Shown piece by piece: positions 41,727 to 50,829 of a stretch of 64,000 nt of DNA. The number at the start of each line of letters is the position of its first letter. Position 1 is the stretch's first letter. The notes beneath the pieces were generated by a model. It was not told the DNA's origin. It saw nothing but the letters and a program-made list of their open reading frames with translations, and searched no databases. The stretch is taken from positions 1 through 64,000 of the forward strand of contig NZ_NRRG01000030.1 of assembly GCF_016583575.1 (NCBI RefSeq), read 5' to 3'. This DNA comes from Thiocystis violacea. GTDB lineage: Bacteria > Pseudomonadota > Gammaproteobacteria > Chromatiales > Chromatiaceae. Position numbers and translations under genes: made by a program.

Positions 41727-42911
41727 CTAGACCTGAAAGAGGCACAGCGGCACCATCAGCTCCGACGCGCTCAGCCCCCCATGGACGCCGATCTGGGGGT
41801 GGGGCTGCTCGAAGGGCAGGAACTGGCGAATGATCCGACGATCGCGTGGCAGGAGACAGTAGTCGCCCACGCGCTCCAGGATCCGAGGGTGCGCCTCGCC
41901 AAGCCCGAAATAGCCTTCCTCGATCAGTCGCCGACTCGCGATCAGCTCGACCTCCGCGTCGAGCGCCCGCCGGCAGTAGGACTCGAAGCGGCTGGCGCGC
42001 TCTGGCCGAACATAGGCATAGGCCGCTCGCGGCTCGCCGCACAATGGCAGAATCAGGCATTCGGTCAGCTCCGGATGATCCTCCATGTCGATGATGTCGG
42101 CCGGTTGAATATCGATCTGACCATGATCGGCGCAGACCAGAAGTTGCGTATCCGTGCCCGCCGCCGCTTTTAGAAAAGCCTCCAGGGCCTTCTCGATCTC
42201 GGCCAGATGCTGGATGGCCGCCTGGCTTTCCATCCCGAACGCATGCCCGATCGAATCCAGCCCTGGCCAGTAGAGATAGAGGTATTTGGACTCCACCGGA
42301 CGTGGGGGTCGCCCCCATCGCGCACTGGGTCGAATAGCCTGCAATGTCCGCTTAAACATCCCGGTGAGCGTTTCGAACGTGAGAATCTCGCCTCGTCCGA
42401 TGTGCGCTCGATTGAAGTCGGAATAGGCGATGAACGCGGGCGAGACCGCGATTCCACGCGTCGCGATCCGGTCGAAGACCGAGGTGTTACCGAACAGCCG
42501 GCCCGTGTCGATCCCCGCGGCCCGGTAGGAAACGCCGCCATAGCGAGGCGTGCCTGGAAGGACCGTCATCACGCAGCCCAACTCGCCCATGTAGGTGAAC
42601 CAGCCGGTCAAGCCGTGCTGGAGCGGCGCGACACCGGTCAGGAAGGTGGGGATAGCGGCGGCCGTCGTCGGCGGAAACACCGAGCTGATGGCGCCCCGAT
42701 TCGCCCGGCCGAGTAGTCCGTCGGGCGCCTGGCGAGCCAGCCAATCGGCCCCCAACCCGTCAATGACCAGCAGGATCAGGTTGGTCGCCCGGGCCAGATC
42801 ATCGATCGGCAGTCCATCCAGCGGCGGATGATCGCCGCGACCGCCGCGCGCCTGGATGAGGCTGCTCATGAGGTTGAGGATACCGCCGCCCTGATAGTCG
42901 GGTTTGAGCAT
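41727..42911 (-). CDS. Alkaline-phosphatase-superfamily phosphodiesterase
   Basis: About 394 residues of the alkaline phosphatase superfamily (nucleotide pyrophosphatase/phosphodiesterase type). The start MLKPDYQGGGILNLMSSLI matches relatives and makes ATG 42911 more likely than the upstream in-frame start. Metal-site motifs are LILLVIDGLGADWL (Asp), VFPPTTAAAIPTFLTG (nucleophile Thr) and LLVCADHGQID with a later HGG (Asp/His ligands). The substrate is not known. It is the last gene of the minus-strand run and directly follows the RND permease, from which a partial copy of the stop-codon repeat separates it. Confidence 0.82.
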   Translation of the reverse strand: MLKPDYQGGGILNLMSSLIQARGGRGDHPPLDGLPIDDLARATNLILLVIDGLGADWLARQAPDGLLGRANRGAISSVFPPTTAAAIPTFLTGVAPLQHGLTGWFTYMGELGCVMTVLPGTPRYGGVSYRAAGIDTGRLFGNTSVFDRIATRGIAVSPAFIAYSDFNRAHIGRGEILTFETLTGMFKRTLQAIRPSARWGRPPRPVESKYLYLYWPGLDSIGHAFGMESQAAIQHLAEIEKALEAFLKAAAGTDTQLLVCADHGQIDIQPADIIDMEDHPELTECLILPLCGEPRAAYAYVRPERASRFESYCRRALDAEVELIASRRLIEEGYFGLGEAHPRILERVGDYCLLPRDRRIIRQFLPFEQPHPQIGVHGGLSASELMVPLCLFQV

Positions 42912-43077
42912 ATCGCGATGAGGCTTTGGCGCCGCGCCCGCGCGAGACCTTGCCCGTGAGGCGAAGGGCTCGCGATTGGGTTTCTCGGCAATCCACCAAG
43001 CATAGCCCGGCCAGCTGATCGGCGGGATCATTCGGCACCGATAGGGTGCGCGTGCGCCGGCTTCCTCATGATCCTGA

Positions 43078-43092
43078 ATCCCGGAAATCGCC
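43078..43092. repeat. Stop-codon-anchored repeat, minimal copy 4
   Basis: On the minus strand, GGCGATTTCCGGGAT follows immediately after the TAA (43093-43095) of the RND permease. It keeps only the first arm of the repeat also seen after purA (28496), after the adaptor gene (46379-46423) and at 57988-58128. Confidence 0.6.
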
Positions 43093-46000
43093 TTAGCGTC
43101 GAACCAGATGCTGGCCCGCGCTAACGCAGCCGAGCGGAATCACCACCAGCGTCAGCAGCGTCGAGACCAGCACGCCGAACAGCAGCGAGATCGCCATGCC
43201 CTGGAAGATAGGGTCGGTGAGGATGACGCTGGAGCCGGCGACCAGGGCGAGCGCGGTGATGAGGATGGGGCGGGTGCGGGCCTTGCAGGCGTTAATGACG
43301 GCGTCGGTGACGGAGCGGCCCTGGGCCACTTCCTGGATCGAGCAGTCGACCAGCAGGATGGAGTTACGCACGATGATGCCGGCGAGCGCGATGAAGCCGA
43401 TCATGGAGGTGGCGGTGAAGTCGGCGCCCATCAGCCAGTGGCCCGGAATGATACCGAGCAGGGTCAGTGGGATCGGGGCCATGATGACGCCTGGGGTGAC
43501 GAAATTGCCGAATTCGGCGACCACCAGCATGTAGATCAACACCAGCGCCACGCCGAAGGCGAGACCCATGTCGCGGAAGGTTTCATAGGTGACGGTCCAT
43601 TCGCCGCCCCATTCGAAGCCCGACTTTCCATTGTCGGGCGGGGCGCCGCTGAAGAGCGTGCCGGATAGGGTCACGCCGTCCGGCGTCTTGTAGTCCGCGA
43701 GCCGTTTCTCGACCTCCAGCATCGGATAGAGCGGGGCGCCCAGCTTGCCGACCGCGTCGCCGACGACGTATTCCAGCGGTCGCAGATCCTTGTGATAGAC
43801 GATGGGATCCTGCGGGCTCTTGACGAAGCTCCCCAGCTCCGCCAAGGGCACCGACTGGCCGTTGCCGGTCGGGATCGGCAGGTCCGAGAGGCGCGTCAGG
43901 TTGGCACGCAGCGCGAGCGGAACCTCGATGGTGATGAAGGTCGGTTCCAGTTGGCTGCCGCGCTTCACGTCCCCGGTCTTGAAGCCGCCGAGCGCCATGT
44001 CGAGGTTGCGGATCACGGTGTCCACCGAGATGCCGAGCCGCACCGCCTTCTCGGCGTCGACCTCGAAGCGCAGGATCTCATAGGGTTCCTGCATGTAGTT
44101 GTCGACGTCGGCCAGGCTGTCGACGCCCTCGAAGAGTCGCGTCATGTCGGTGGCGACCTGGCGCCGGGTCTGGGCGTCTGGGCCATGGATCTCGGCGACC
44201 ACGGATTGCAGCACCGGCGGTCCGGGCGGCATCTCGACCACGGTGATCCGCGCGCCCGACTCGCGGGCCAATGGGGTCAGCATCTCGCGGGCCTGGAGCG
44301 CGATCGCGTGACTGCTGCGATCGCGCGCGTGCTTGTCGGTGAGCTGGACCTGGATCTCGCCCTGCCAGGGTTTCTGGCGCAGATAGTAGTGCCGTACCAT
44401 GCCGTTGAAGTCGAACGGCTTGGCGGTGCCGGCATAGGTCTGGATGGCGACCACCTCGGGGATCTCGCGCACCCGCTCGGCGAACTCTCGGGCGGTGTTG
44501 ACGGTCTTGCCGAGCGCCGTGCCCTCCGGCATGTCGAGCACCACGCTGAACTCGGGCTTGTTGTCGTAGGGCAGCATCTTGAAGGCGACGGCCTTGGCGT
44601 AGAACAGCCAGCAGGAGAGAAAGAAGGCCGCGATCAGCGCGATGAGAAAGAGATAGCCCAGCGTCTTGCGTTCGATCAGGGGAACCAGCAGGCCGCGGAA
44701 GAAGCGCTCCAGGCCGGCGGCGGTCTTGTGTTCGCGCTCCTCGGCCTTTTTCAGCGCGGCGATTCCGGGCTTGATGCGCATTGCCAGCCAGGGCGTGAAG
44801 GCGAAGGCGGCGAACAGCGAGAAGAGCATGGCGACCGAGCCCAGGGCCGGAATCGGCTCCATGTAAGGCCCCATCAGCCCGGAGACGAAGCCCATCGGCA
44901 ACAGCGCCGCGACCACGGTTAGGGTGGCGATGATGGTCGGATTGCCGACCTCGGCCACCGCCGCCACGGCGGTCTCGGTGTCGGTCTCGCCCTTGATCAG
45001 CCAGCGGCGGTAGATGTTCTCGACCACCACGATGGCGTCGTCCACCAGGATGCCGATCGAGAAGATGAGCGCGAATAGACTGACCCGATCGATGGTATAA
45101 CCCAGGATCCAGGCCGAGAACACCGTCATCAGCAGTACGACCGGAATCACCAGGGTCACGACGATGGCGGGTTTGACGCCGAGCGCCACCAGCACCAGCA
45201 GGGTCACGGCGCCGGTGGCGACGAACAGCTTGAAGATCAGCTCGTTGACCTTGTCGTTGGCGGTCTGGCCGTAATTGCGCGTGACCTCGATCTGGACGTT
45301 GTCCGGGATCAACTGGCCCTTGAGTTGTTCGACCTTGTCCAGAATGGCGTTGGCGACCGTGACCCCATTGCTGCCTTCCTTCTTGGCCAGCGCGACCGTC
45401 ACGGCTGGCAGGCCATCGGCCTGGCCGTCCTCGGGGTAGCTGGGGCCGGTGTAATAGTTGACCTGCTGGCGGTAGTCCTCCGGGACCAGGCTCACGCGCG
45501 CGACGTCGCGGACATAGATGGGCGCGCCGTTGTAGGTGCCGAGCATCAGTCGCTCGACATCGGAGGCGCTCTGAAGGAAGGAGCCGGTGTAGACCGTGAG
45601 GTGGCGTTCGTCCGACTCGGCATTGCCGGTGCGCCGCTCGGCGTTGGCGGTCTTGATGGTGTTGGCGATGTGATCGAGTGTCACCCCGTAGCCGGCGAGT
45701 CGCTGGGGTTCGACCTCGACGCGGATCTCCTCGTGCCGCCCGCCGACCAGGAAGCCCTGACCGACGTCCGGGATCTGCGCGAGGCTTTGCAGCAGCTTGG
45801 AGCCCAGGGTGCGCAGGGCGGCGTCGTCGAGCAGGTCCGACCAGAGGGTGAGCGTGACCGCCGGTACGTCGTCGATGCCCTTGGGTTTCACGACCGGGGG
45901 CAGGGCGCCCGGCGGCATGATCTGCTGATTGGCCTGGAGCTTGTCGTGGACCTTGACCAGCGACGGTCCCATCTGCTCGCCGACCTCGAAGCGCACCGTG

Positions 46001-46326
46001 ATGAGGCCCTGTTCGCGCTCGCTCGCCGAATAGACGTGCTTGACGCCAGGGATCTCGGAAAAGAGCCGCTCCAGCGGCTCGACGGCCAGGCTGCCGACCT
46101 GCTCGGTCGAGGCGCCGGGATATTGGACGAAGACATCGATCATGGGGACCGAGATCTGCGGATCTTCCTGGCGTGGGGTCGACATCAGACCCAGGATGCC
46201 CATGGCGAGCATCGCCATGAAAAGCAGCGGTGAGAGCGGCGAGTGGATGAAGGTCCGGGCGGTCAGGCCCGCCAGACCAAGCTTATGCGTCGGATCGGTG
46301 GTCAGGCTGGTGGTGTTCTGTGACAT
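43093..46326 (-). CDS. RND efflux transporter inner-membrane permease
   Basis: A 1077-residue resistance-nodulation-division pump. The N-terminus ends in the first membrane helix (SPLLFMAMLAMGILGLMSTPRQEDPQIS) and the next stretch, VFVQYPGASTEQVGSLAVEPLE, is standard. Motifs in the membrane domain include SIGILVDDAIVVVENIYRRW and the matching second half GFIALAGIIVRNSILLVDCSIQE. It should trade protons for substrates and work with the adaptor encoded just upstream (98-base gap). No outer-membrane TolC partner is in the cluster. The substrate class, metal or organic, is not obvious from the sequence. Confidence 0.92.
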   Translation of the reverse strand: MSQNTTSLTTDPTHKLGLAGLTARTFIHSPLSPLLFMAMLAMGILGLMSTPRQEDPQISVPMIDVFVQYPGASTEQVGSLAVEPLERLFSEIPGVKHVYSASEREQGLITVRFEVGEQMGPSLVKVHDKLQANQQIMPPGALPPVVKPKGIDDVPAVTLTLWSDLLDDAALRTLGSKLLQSLAQIPDVGQGFLVGGRHEEIRVEVEPQRLAGYGVTLDHIANTIKTANAERRTGNAESDERHLTVYTGSFLQSASDVERLMLGTYNGAPIYVRDVARVSLVPEDYRQQVNYYTGPSYPEDGQADGLPAVTVALAKKEGSNGVTVANAILDKVEQLKGQLIPDNVQIEVTRNYGQTANDKVNELIFKLFVATGAVTLLVLVALGVKPAIVVTLVIPVVLLMTVFSAWILGYTIDRVSLFALIFSIGILVDDAIVVVENIYRRWLIKGETDTETAVAAVAEVGNPTIIATLTVVAALLPMGFVSGLMGPYMEPIPALGSVAMLFSLFAAFAFTPWLAMRIKPGIAALKKAEEREHKTAAGLERFFRGLLVPLIERKTLGYLFLIALIAAFFLSCWLFYAKAVAFKMLPYDNKPEFSVVLDMPEGTALGKTVNTAREFAERVREIPEVVAIQTYAGTAKPFDFNGMVRHYYLRQKPWQGEIQVQLTDKHARDRSSHAIALQAREMLTPLARESGARITVVEMPPGPPVLQSVVAEIHGPDAQTRRQVATDMTRLFEGVDSLADVDNYMQEPYEILRFEVDAEKAVRLGISVDTVIRNLDMALGGFKTGDVKRGSQLEPTFITIEVPLALRANLTRLSDLPIPTGNGQSVPLAELGSFVKSPQDPIVYHKDLRPLEYVVGDAVGKLGAPLYPMLEVEKRLADYKTPDGVTLSGTLFSGAPPDNGKSGFEWGGEWTVTYETFRDMGLAFGVALVLIYMLVVAEFGNFVTPGVIMAPIPLTLLGIIPGHWLMGADFTATSMIGFIALAGIIVRNSILLVDCSIQEVAQGRSVTDAVINACKARTRPILITALALVAGSSVILTDPIFQGMAISLLFGVLVSTLLTLVVIPLGCVSAGQHLVRR

Positions 46327-46378
46327 GGATGAGTCTCTAATACGGCCGCCATACGCCGACCGTTCATGAAGAGATGGA

Positions 46379-46423
46379 CATTCCGGAGTTCTCGGTCGGA
46401 TACGGACTTTCCCGGAAATCGTC
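46379..46423. repeat. Stop-codon-anchored repeat, half copy 3
   Basis: On the minus strand, GACGATTTCCGGG starts right after the TGA of the adaptor gene (46424-46426) and runs through GTCCGTATCCGACCG to the partner arm CCGGAATG. This is the hairpin half of the element at 57988-58128 with a few changes; the AATCCTGT half is missing. Confidence 0.7.
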
Positions 46424-47584
46424 TCAGTGGCCCTTCGGCGGATCGATCAGCAGACGCTCGCCGCCCTGGAGGCCGGTCAGGACGCTGACCTGATCCCCGT
46501 ATTGCTCGCCCAGCCGCAAGAGGTGGAGGCGTGGCCGGTCCTGCTCGTCGAGCACGTAGACCATGGGCAGTCCGCCCCGATAGATCAGGGCAGAGACCGG
46601 GATCACGGGCACCGCGCCCAGTTCGGACTCGCGCTGTGGGATCAGTACCTCGGCATACATGCCGGCCTTGGCCGGGGCGCCTTCCTGAAGGTCCAGCTTG
46701 ACCCGGATCGTATGACGGGTCGGATCGGCCATGGGGAAGACCTGGGCGACCCGTGCCGGCACCACCGTTTGGCTTGGATCGTCGAGCTTGACCCTGGTCA
46801 TGAAGCCGGGTTGCAGGGGCGCGGAGAGTCGCGTCGGGACATCGGCCTGGAGTTGTAGCCGCTGCATGTCGGCGAACCCCAGGAGCGGCTGCCCCGGCTG
46901 GACCGTGTCGCCCACGTTGACGTGCTTGTGGGTGATATAGCCATCGAAGGGCGCGACGCTCTTGATGTCGCCGAGTTTGGCGTCGACCTCGCGCAGTTGC
47001 GCCTGGGCGGTCACCAGGGCGCCCTGCGCCTGTTCGATCTGGGTGCCGTACTGATGCAGGTTGGCGGAACGGGAGACCCCGGTCCCCTTATTGTCCCCGA
47101 AGAACGGCATGGGCATCATCTGGCTCATCATGTTGCCCTGCTGGGGCGTGGGATCCGCGCGCTCGCGCTGGTACTGGACCTCCGCGTTGCGCACCGCCGC
47201 CTGGGCGTTGGCGATCGCGGCCAGGGCCGCCTGACGCTGCGCGACCAGCGCGGCGTCATCGAGCACCGCCAGCACCGTTCCCTTGCGGAAGAAATCTCCC
47301 TCGCTGCCGGCGATCAGTTCCACGCCGCCGGGCATCTGGGCGGTGAAGGTGATTTCCTCGACCGGGACGATGGTGCCGCCGACCGTGGTATTGCCGCCGA
47401 GATTGCGACGTTCCACCGTCGCCCAGCGCGGTGTTTCGCCGGGTGGCGGCTGTAGGGTTTCCGGCAGGCTGGGCGGCGTCGCGCCGAGGTCGGGCGTGAC
47501 GGGTTCCTCGGCGAGGACGAGGCCGAACAGAAGGGCCGACGCGCCGATCAGCGCGGAGGCGGGGATAAACAGGCGTTGAGACAT
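46424..47584 (-). CDS. RND efflux periplasmic adaptor subunit
   Basis: Membrane-fusion protein of 386 residues that links the RND pump to an outer-membrane channel. A signal peptide (LFIPASALIGASALLFGLVLAEE) starts it; the lipoyl halves are GTIVPVEEITFTAQMPGGVELIAGSEGDFF and VAPFDGYITHKHVNVGDTVQPGQPLLG. The alpha-hairpin between them (about residues 112-210) carries a Met-rich stretch, GNMMSQMMPMPFFG, that is not standard. The beta-barrel and membrane-proximal regions follow. ATG 47584 has GGAGGAG upstream and is preferred to a longer start. It precedes the pump gene on the minus strand. Confidence 0.9.
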   Translation of the reverse strand: MSQRLFIPASALIGASALLFGLVLAEEPVTPDLGATPPSLPETLQPPPGETPRWATVERRNLGGNTTVGGTIVPVEEITFTAQMPGGVELIAGSEGDFFRKGTVLAVLDDAALVAQRQAALAAIANAQAAVRNAEVQYQRERADPTPQQGNMMSQMMPMPFFGDNKGTGVSRSANLHQYGTQIEQAQGALVTAQAQLREVDAKLGDIKSVAPFDGYITHKHVNVGDTVQPGQPLLGFADMQRLQLQADVPTRLSAPLQPGFMTRVKLDDPSQTVVPARVAQVFPMADPTRHTIRVKLDLQEGAPAKAGMYAEVLIPQRESELGAVPVIPVSALIYRGGLPMVYVLDEQDRPRLHLLRLGEQYGDQVSVLTGLQGGERLLIDPPKGH

Positions 47585-47754
47585 GACGACCGAACTCCTC
47601 CGTTGGATCTTATTGGCCGAGGCGGTGATGGAAAGCGTCAAGGAGCCGCGAGACGTGAGGGTCGAAGCCGTTCGCCGCTCCGGGCGAAGGGCGCGAAGCA
47701 TAGCACAGTGCCCATGATCGTTCGGAGTCGAGGCACGCCCTCGATGGGCGCCGG

Positions 47755-48159
47755 TCAGGGCCGGGTGAAGACGACCATCACCCCAGGGCCGACCTGGCTG
47801 GCGTCGATATAGCCGATCGCGCCCGAGGTCTCGGAGACATAGTGGAGCACCTCCTCGGCGCTGGTCAGCTCGCGAGGCGGCGTGCCCTTGCCGACATAGC
47901 GGCGCACCGTCCAGTAGCCGATGTACTTCTCGTCGTCCTGCTTCATGTAAAGATCCAGGAAACGCAGTCGCAGCGCGTGGCCCGGCTCAAGGTTGACTGG
48001 ACTGACCCGCGTGCCGTTCACCTCCACGATCTTGCCCGTGTAGATGCGCTGAAGGGTCGTCATGTCCAGTTGGGGAATCCCGGGGTGGCCGATGATCACG
48101 GGATCCGCGCTCGGCGGCTGGGCGATGAGAAGGAGCAAGAGGGCCGGCGGGATGCGCAT
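47755..48159 (-). CDS. Small PstS-like periplasmic binding protein
   Basis: A 134-residue protein resembling a minimal phosphate-binding-protein domain. It has a signal peptide (RIPPALLLLLIAQPPSADP) and the PstS-type pattern LDMTTLQRIYTGKIVEVNGTRVSPVNLEPGHALRLRFLD, followed by YWTVRRYVGKGTPPRELTSAEEVLHYVSETSGAIGYID. Such short proteins occur beside sensor kinases and are thought to act as periplasmic ligand sensors. ATG 48159 gives a proper signal peptide. It is the last gene of the minus-strand set with the hybrid kinase, porin and HD-GYP protein. Confidence 0.78.
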   Translation of the reverse strand: MRIPPALLLLLIAQPPSADPVIIGHPGIPQLDMTTLQRIYTGKIVEVNGTRVSPVNLEPGHALRLRFLDLYMKQDDEKYIGYWTVRRYVGKGTPPRELTSAEEVLHYVSETSGAIGYIDASQVGPGVMVVFTRP

Positions 48160-48284
48160 CTCAGCTTCTCGACAGGTGAGGCCGCAGGAACGCGATGGGA
48201 CAGGGTCCGTCATCGGGCGTCCGAGCTCGCCGATGCATCGGGAATCCTATGGTTCGGGTTGGCGGGACGGACATAGGGATATCA

Positions 48285-49379
48285 TCAGGCGTCCGCCAGC
48301 CGCGAGGCGATCTCGGCGCATTCGTCGCGCAAGGCCATGAAGGCATCAACGACGCCTGGATCGAAATGGCTCCCGCGCCCCTCGGCGATGAGCGCCACCG
48401 AGGCCTCGTGCGTGAAGGGTTCCTTGTAGGGTCGCGAGGAGCGCGCCGCGTCGTAGACATCGGCCACGGCCATGAGCCGCGCGGACAGGGGGATGGATTC
48501 GCCGGCGAGTCCATCGGGATAGCCGCTGCCGTCCCAACGCTCATGATGGTAGCGGGTGATTTCGGAGGCGAAGCTCAAGAGTGGATTGTTGTGTCCCATC
48601 GATTTACGCGCCTGCTCCAGAATCTCATGACCCCGCGTCGAGTGGGTTTTCATGATAGCGAATTCCTCCGGCGTCAGTCGGCCGGGTTTGAGCAGGATGT
48701 GGTCGGGGATGGCGATCTTGCCCACGTCGTGCAGCGGGGCCGCCTGGGCGATCTGATCGACCGTGACCGGGGTCAGGATCCCGGGATGGTATCCCTGGCG
48801 CAGCATCCATCCGCCGAGTCGGCGAACGTACTCCTGGGTGCGGCGGATGTGATTGCCGGTCTCTTCGTCGCGAAACTCGGCCAGCGACACCATGACGTGG
48901 ATGGAAGCGGCCTGAAGCTGGAGCACCTGGTCGACTTGCCGGGCGACCTCCTGTTGTAGCCAGGTGCTCTGGTCTTCCATGAAATCCTGCCAGCGCTTGA
49001 TTTGCAGATGTGTCCTGATACGGGCCAGCACAATGGGAGGCGTCAGCGGTTTGTGGATGTAGTCGACGGCGCCGACCTCGAAGCCGAGCCGCTCGTCGTC
49101 CAGGTCCATGGCCGCGGTGACGAAGATGACCGGAACCCTGGCCGTGGCTGGATGGGCCTTGAGCTGGCGACAGACGTCGAAGCCGCTCAGGCCCGGCATC
49201 ATGACGTCACAGAGCACCATGTCGGGCGGCGCGGCCATCGCCAGGTCCAGCGCCCGCTGGCCACTGGTGGCGGTCTTGACCCGATAGTCGGTCTTGAGCA
49301 TCTGGGCAAGCAAACTCAGGTTGGCCGGCGTGTCGTCGACCACCAGCACGGTCGGGCGTTCATTCCGTAGTGTCAACAT
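48285..49379 (-). CDS. HD-GYP response regulator (c-di-GMP phosphodiesterase type)
   Basis: A 364-residue two-domain protein. The N-terminal receiver has TVLVVDDTPANLSLL, phosphoacceptor Asp in MVLCDVMMPGLSGFDVC (about residue 58) and VDYIHKPLTP. A linker helix follows, then the HD-GYP domain: LHDVGKIAIPDHILLKPGRLT (HD pair), HHERWDGSGYPDGLAGESIP (the H-x-E-x-x-D-G-x-GYP signature) and ADVYDAARSSRPYK. All key residues are present, so it probably hydrolyses c-di-GMP when phosphorylated. It is the likely output partner of the hybrid histidine kinase. Confidence 0.92.
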   Translation of the reverse strand: MLTLRNERPTVLVVDDTPANLSLLAQMLKTDYRVKTATSGQRALDLAMAAPPDMVLCDVMMPGLSGFDVCRQLKAHPATARVPVIFVTAAMDLDDERLGFEVGAVDYIHKPLTPPIVLARIRTHLQIKRWQDFMEDQSTWLQQEVARQVDQVLQLQAASIHVMVSLAEFRDEETGNHIRRTQEYVRRLGGWMLRQGYHPGILTPVTVDQIAQAAPLHDVGKIAIPDHILLKPGRLTPEEFAIMKTHSTRGHEILEQARKSMGHNNPLLSFASEITRYHHERWDGSGYPDGLAGESIPLSARLMAVADVYDAARSSRPYKEPFTHEASVALIAEGRGSHFDPGVVDAFMALRDECAEIASRLADA

Positions 49380-49499
49380 CGTTTAACCATCCATTGTCTG
49401 GTCCAGCGGTTGCGTCCCTGGGGGGGCGATGATGGGCTCCGCCCAGATGGTGGACTGGATCGCGAAAGGCCGGCGGGACCGGCCGGCCATCTCTCTACA

Positions 49500-50819
49500 T
49501 CAGAACGTGAAATTGTAGGAAAGGGAAAAGACATTGACCTGCCGCCCCCCACTATCCTCGCTCGCGGGAGCATCGACGAACGTCGAGAGGCGCCCGGTGC
49601 GCGTGTGCGTCCATTCGGCCTTGAGCTTGCTGGTGGGCGAGAGGCTGTAGGAGGTTCCGATGGCCAGGGAATACTGGTCGTAGGGGCTTAGCAGATCGCT
49701 ACCCACGCGCTGGGCGGCATTGATCGAGGCGGCTCCGGGGATCATTGCGGGAACCCTGGTGTCGTTGAGATCGTCGATCATATCCAGCGATTCGTCATGC
49801 GAACGGATGCCCGCGCAGTAGATGTAGGGGGTCCAGCGCCCCACGCGCCTCAGCAGCGCCAGATAAGCGGCGCTGGTATCCGGCCCGGTGGTGGCATTGG
49901 TGAATCGGCGCCGCCCATATTCGCCCACCAGCCGGAAATCGCGAGGCAGCGCGATCTCGGCGCCAAGCGTCAGCACATAGATGTCGTAGCTGTCGATGCT
50001 AGGGAGGCCAGGCCCAGGGAGGGCCTCCGACACCTGATAGTAACCGAGCCCAGGCGCGATGGAGACGTAAGGAAAGCGGCTCGGCACCGGCCCAAGATCC
50101 CACTCGAAATCGGCGTGGTGCAGGCCAAGACGCCAGGTATTCTCTTCATCGCGCAGCGACAGAACGGCTCCGACCATTTCCACGTCGTATCCAAGGTACA
50201 GGGTTCCGGCGGAAAACAGGGGCTCGATATCCTCTCGCAGATGGTAGCGCCAGTCGGTATGGGCCCGGCCGAGATAGCCTTCCAGCATCCATTCACGCTC
50301 GCCATCGAGCCAGGTTCTCGCGAACGACAATCCCTTGAGGTCCGTCGTCGGCAACAGGGAGTAAACCTCGCTCGGGAGGCGCGCGAAGTCGAAGGTGGTC
50401 CCCACGTCGCTGTTGGCCGAGTAAAGCATCAGCGGCAGTCTCAGCTTGCCCGCGCGCAGCAGCAGATCATTGCTGGGGCGCCAGGAGAGAAAGGCCCAAC
50501 TGAGGGTGGGTTCCCAGGCATTGTCGTCATGGGTCGAGGGGGCGACCTTGGCCTGTAGGGTGAGGCGCCAGGCGTCGGTTAGACGGGCATCCAACTGGAG
50601 ACCGGCCAGCGAATCGCGGTTCAGCGTTCCTCCGTCGTGGATGTAGCGCTGGTAGATGAAATCCTGATCGGAGCGCGCCCCGCCCAGGGTTCCAAACCCC
50701 GAGACCTCTACCTCGGCGCTGGCCGCGAGCGGACCCAGGACCAGCCAGGCGGCGAGGAAGATCCGCCGGAACAGCGGGTTCGCCGTCGATAACCGCATCT
50801 GTGTCGGAGCTGTCCGCAT
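49500..50819 (-). CDS. Porin-like outer-membrane beta-barrel protein
   Basis: A 439-residue exported protein. A signal peptide (RRIFLAAWLVLGPLAASAEV) is followed by EVSGFGTLGGARSD and many alternating strands with aromatic girdle residues, for example LQLDARLTDAWRLTLQAKV and WAFLSWRPSNDLLLRAGKLRLP. It ends in SLSYNFTF, the C-terminal Phe typical of barrels inserted by BamA. Family-level matches are to general porin-like proteins, so the passenger is unknown. It starts 11 bases after the hybrid kinase gene and shares its operon. Confidence 0.78.
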   Translation of the reverse strand: MRTAPTQMRLSTANPLFRRIFLAAWLVLGPLAASAEVEVSGFGTLGGARSDQDFIYQRYIHDGGTLNRDSLAGLQLDARLTDAWRLTLQAKVAPSTHDDNAWEPTLSWAFLSWRPSNDLLLRAGKLRLPLMLYSANSDVGTTFDFARLPSEVYSLLPTTDLKGLSFARTWLDGEREWMLEGYLGRAHTDWRYHLREDIEPLFSAGTLYLGYDVEMVGAVLSLRDEENTWRLGLHHADFEWDLGPVPSRFPYVSIAPGLGYYQVSEALPGPGLPSIDSYDIYVLTLGAEIALPRDFRLVGEYGRRRFTNATTGPDTSAAYLALLRRVGRWTPYIYCAGIRSHDESLDMIDDLNDTRVPAMIPGAASINAAQRVGSDLLSPYDQYSLAIGTSYSLSPTSKLKAEWTHTRTGRLSTFVDAPASEDSGGRQVNVFSLSYNFTF

Positions 50820-50829
50820 CGTTATTGTC

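Noticed and set aside
43108-46233. Several plus-strand frames rich in His, Gln and Gly
   Set aside because: They are antisense to the RND permease gene and show the usual shadow composition.
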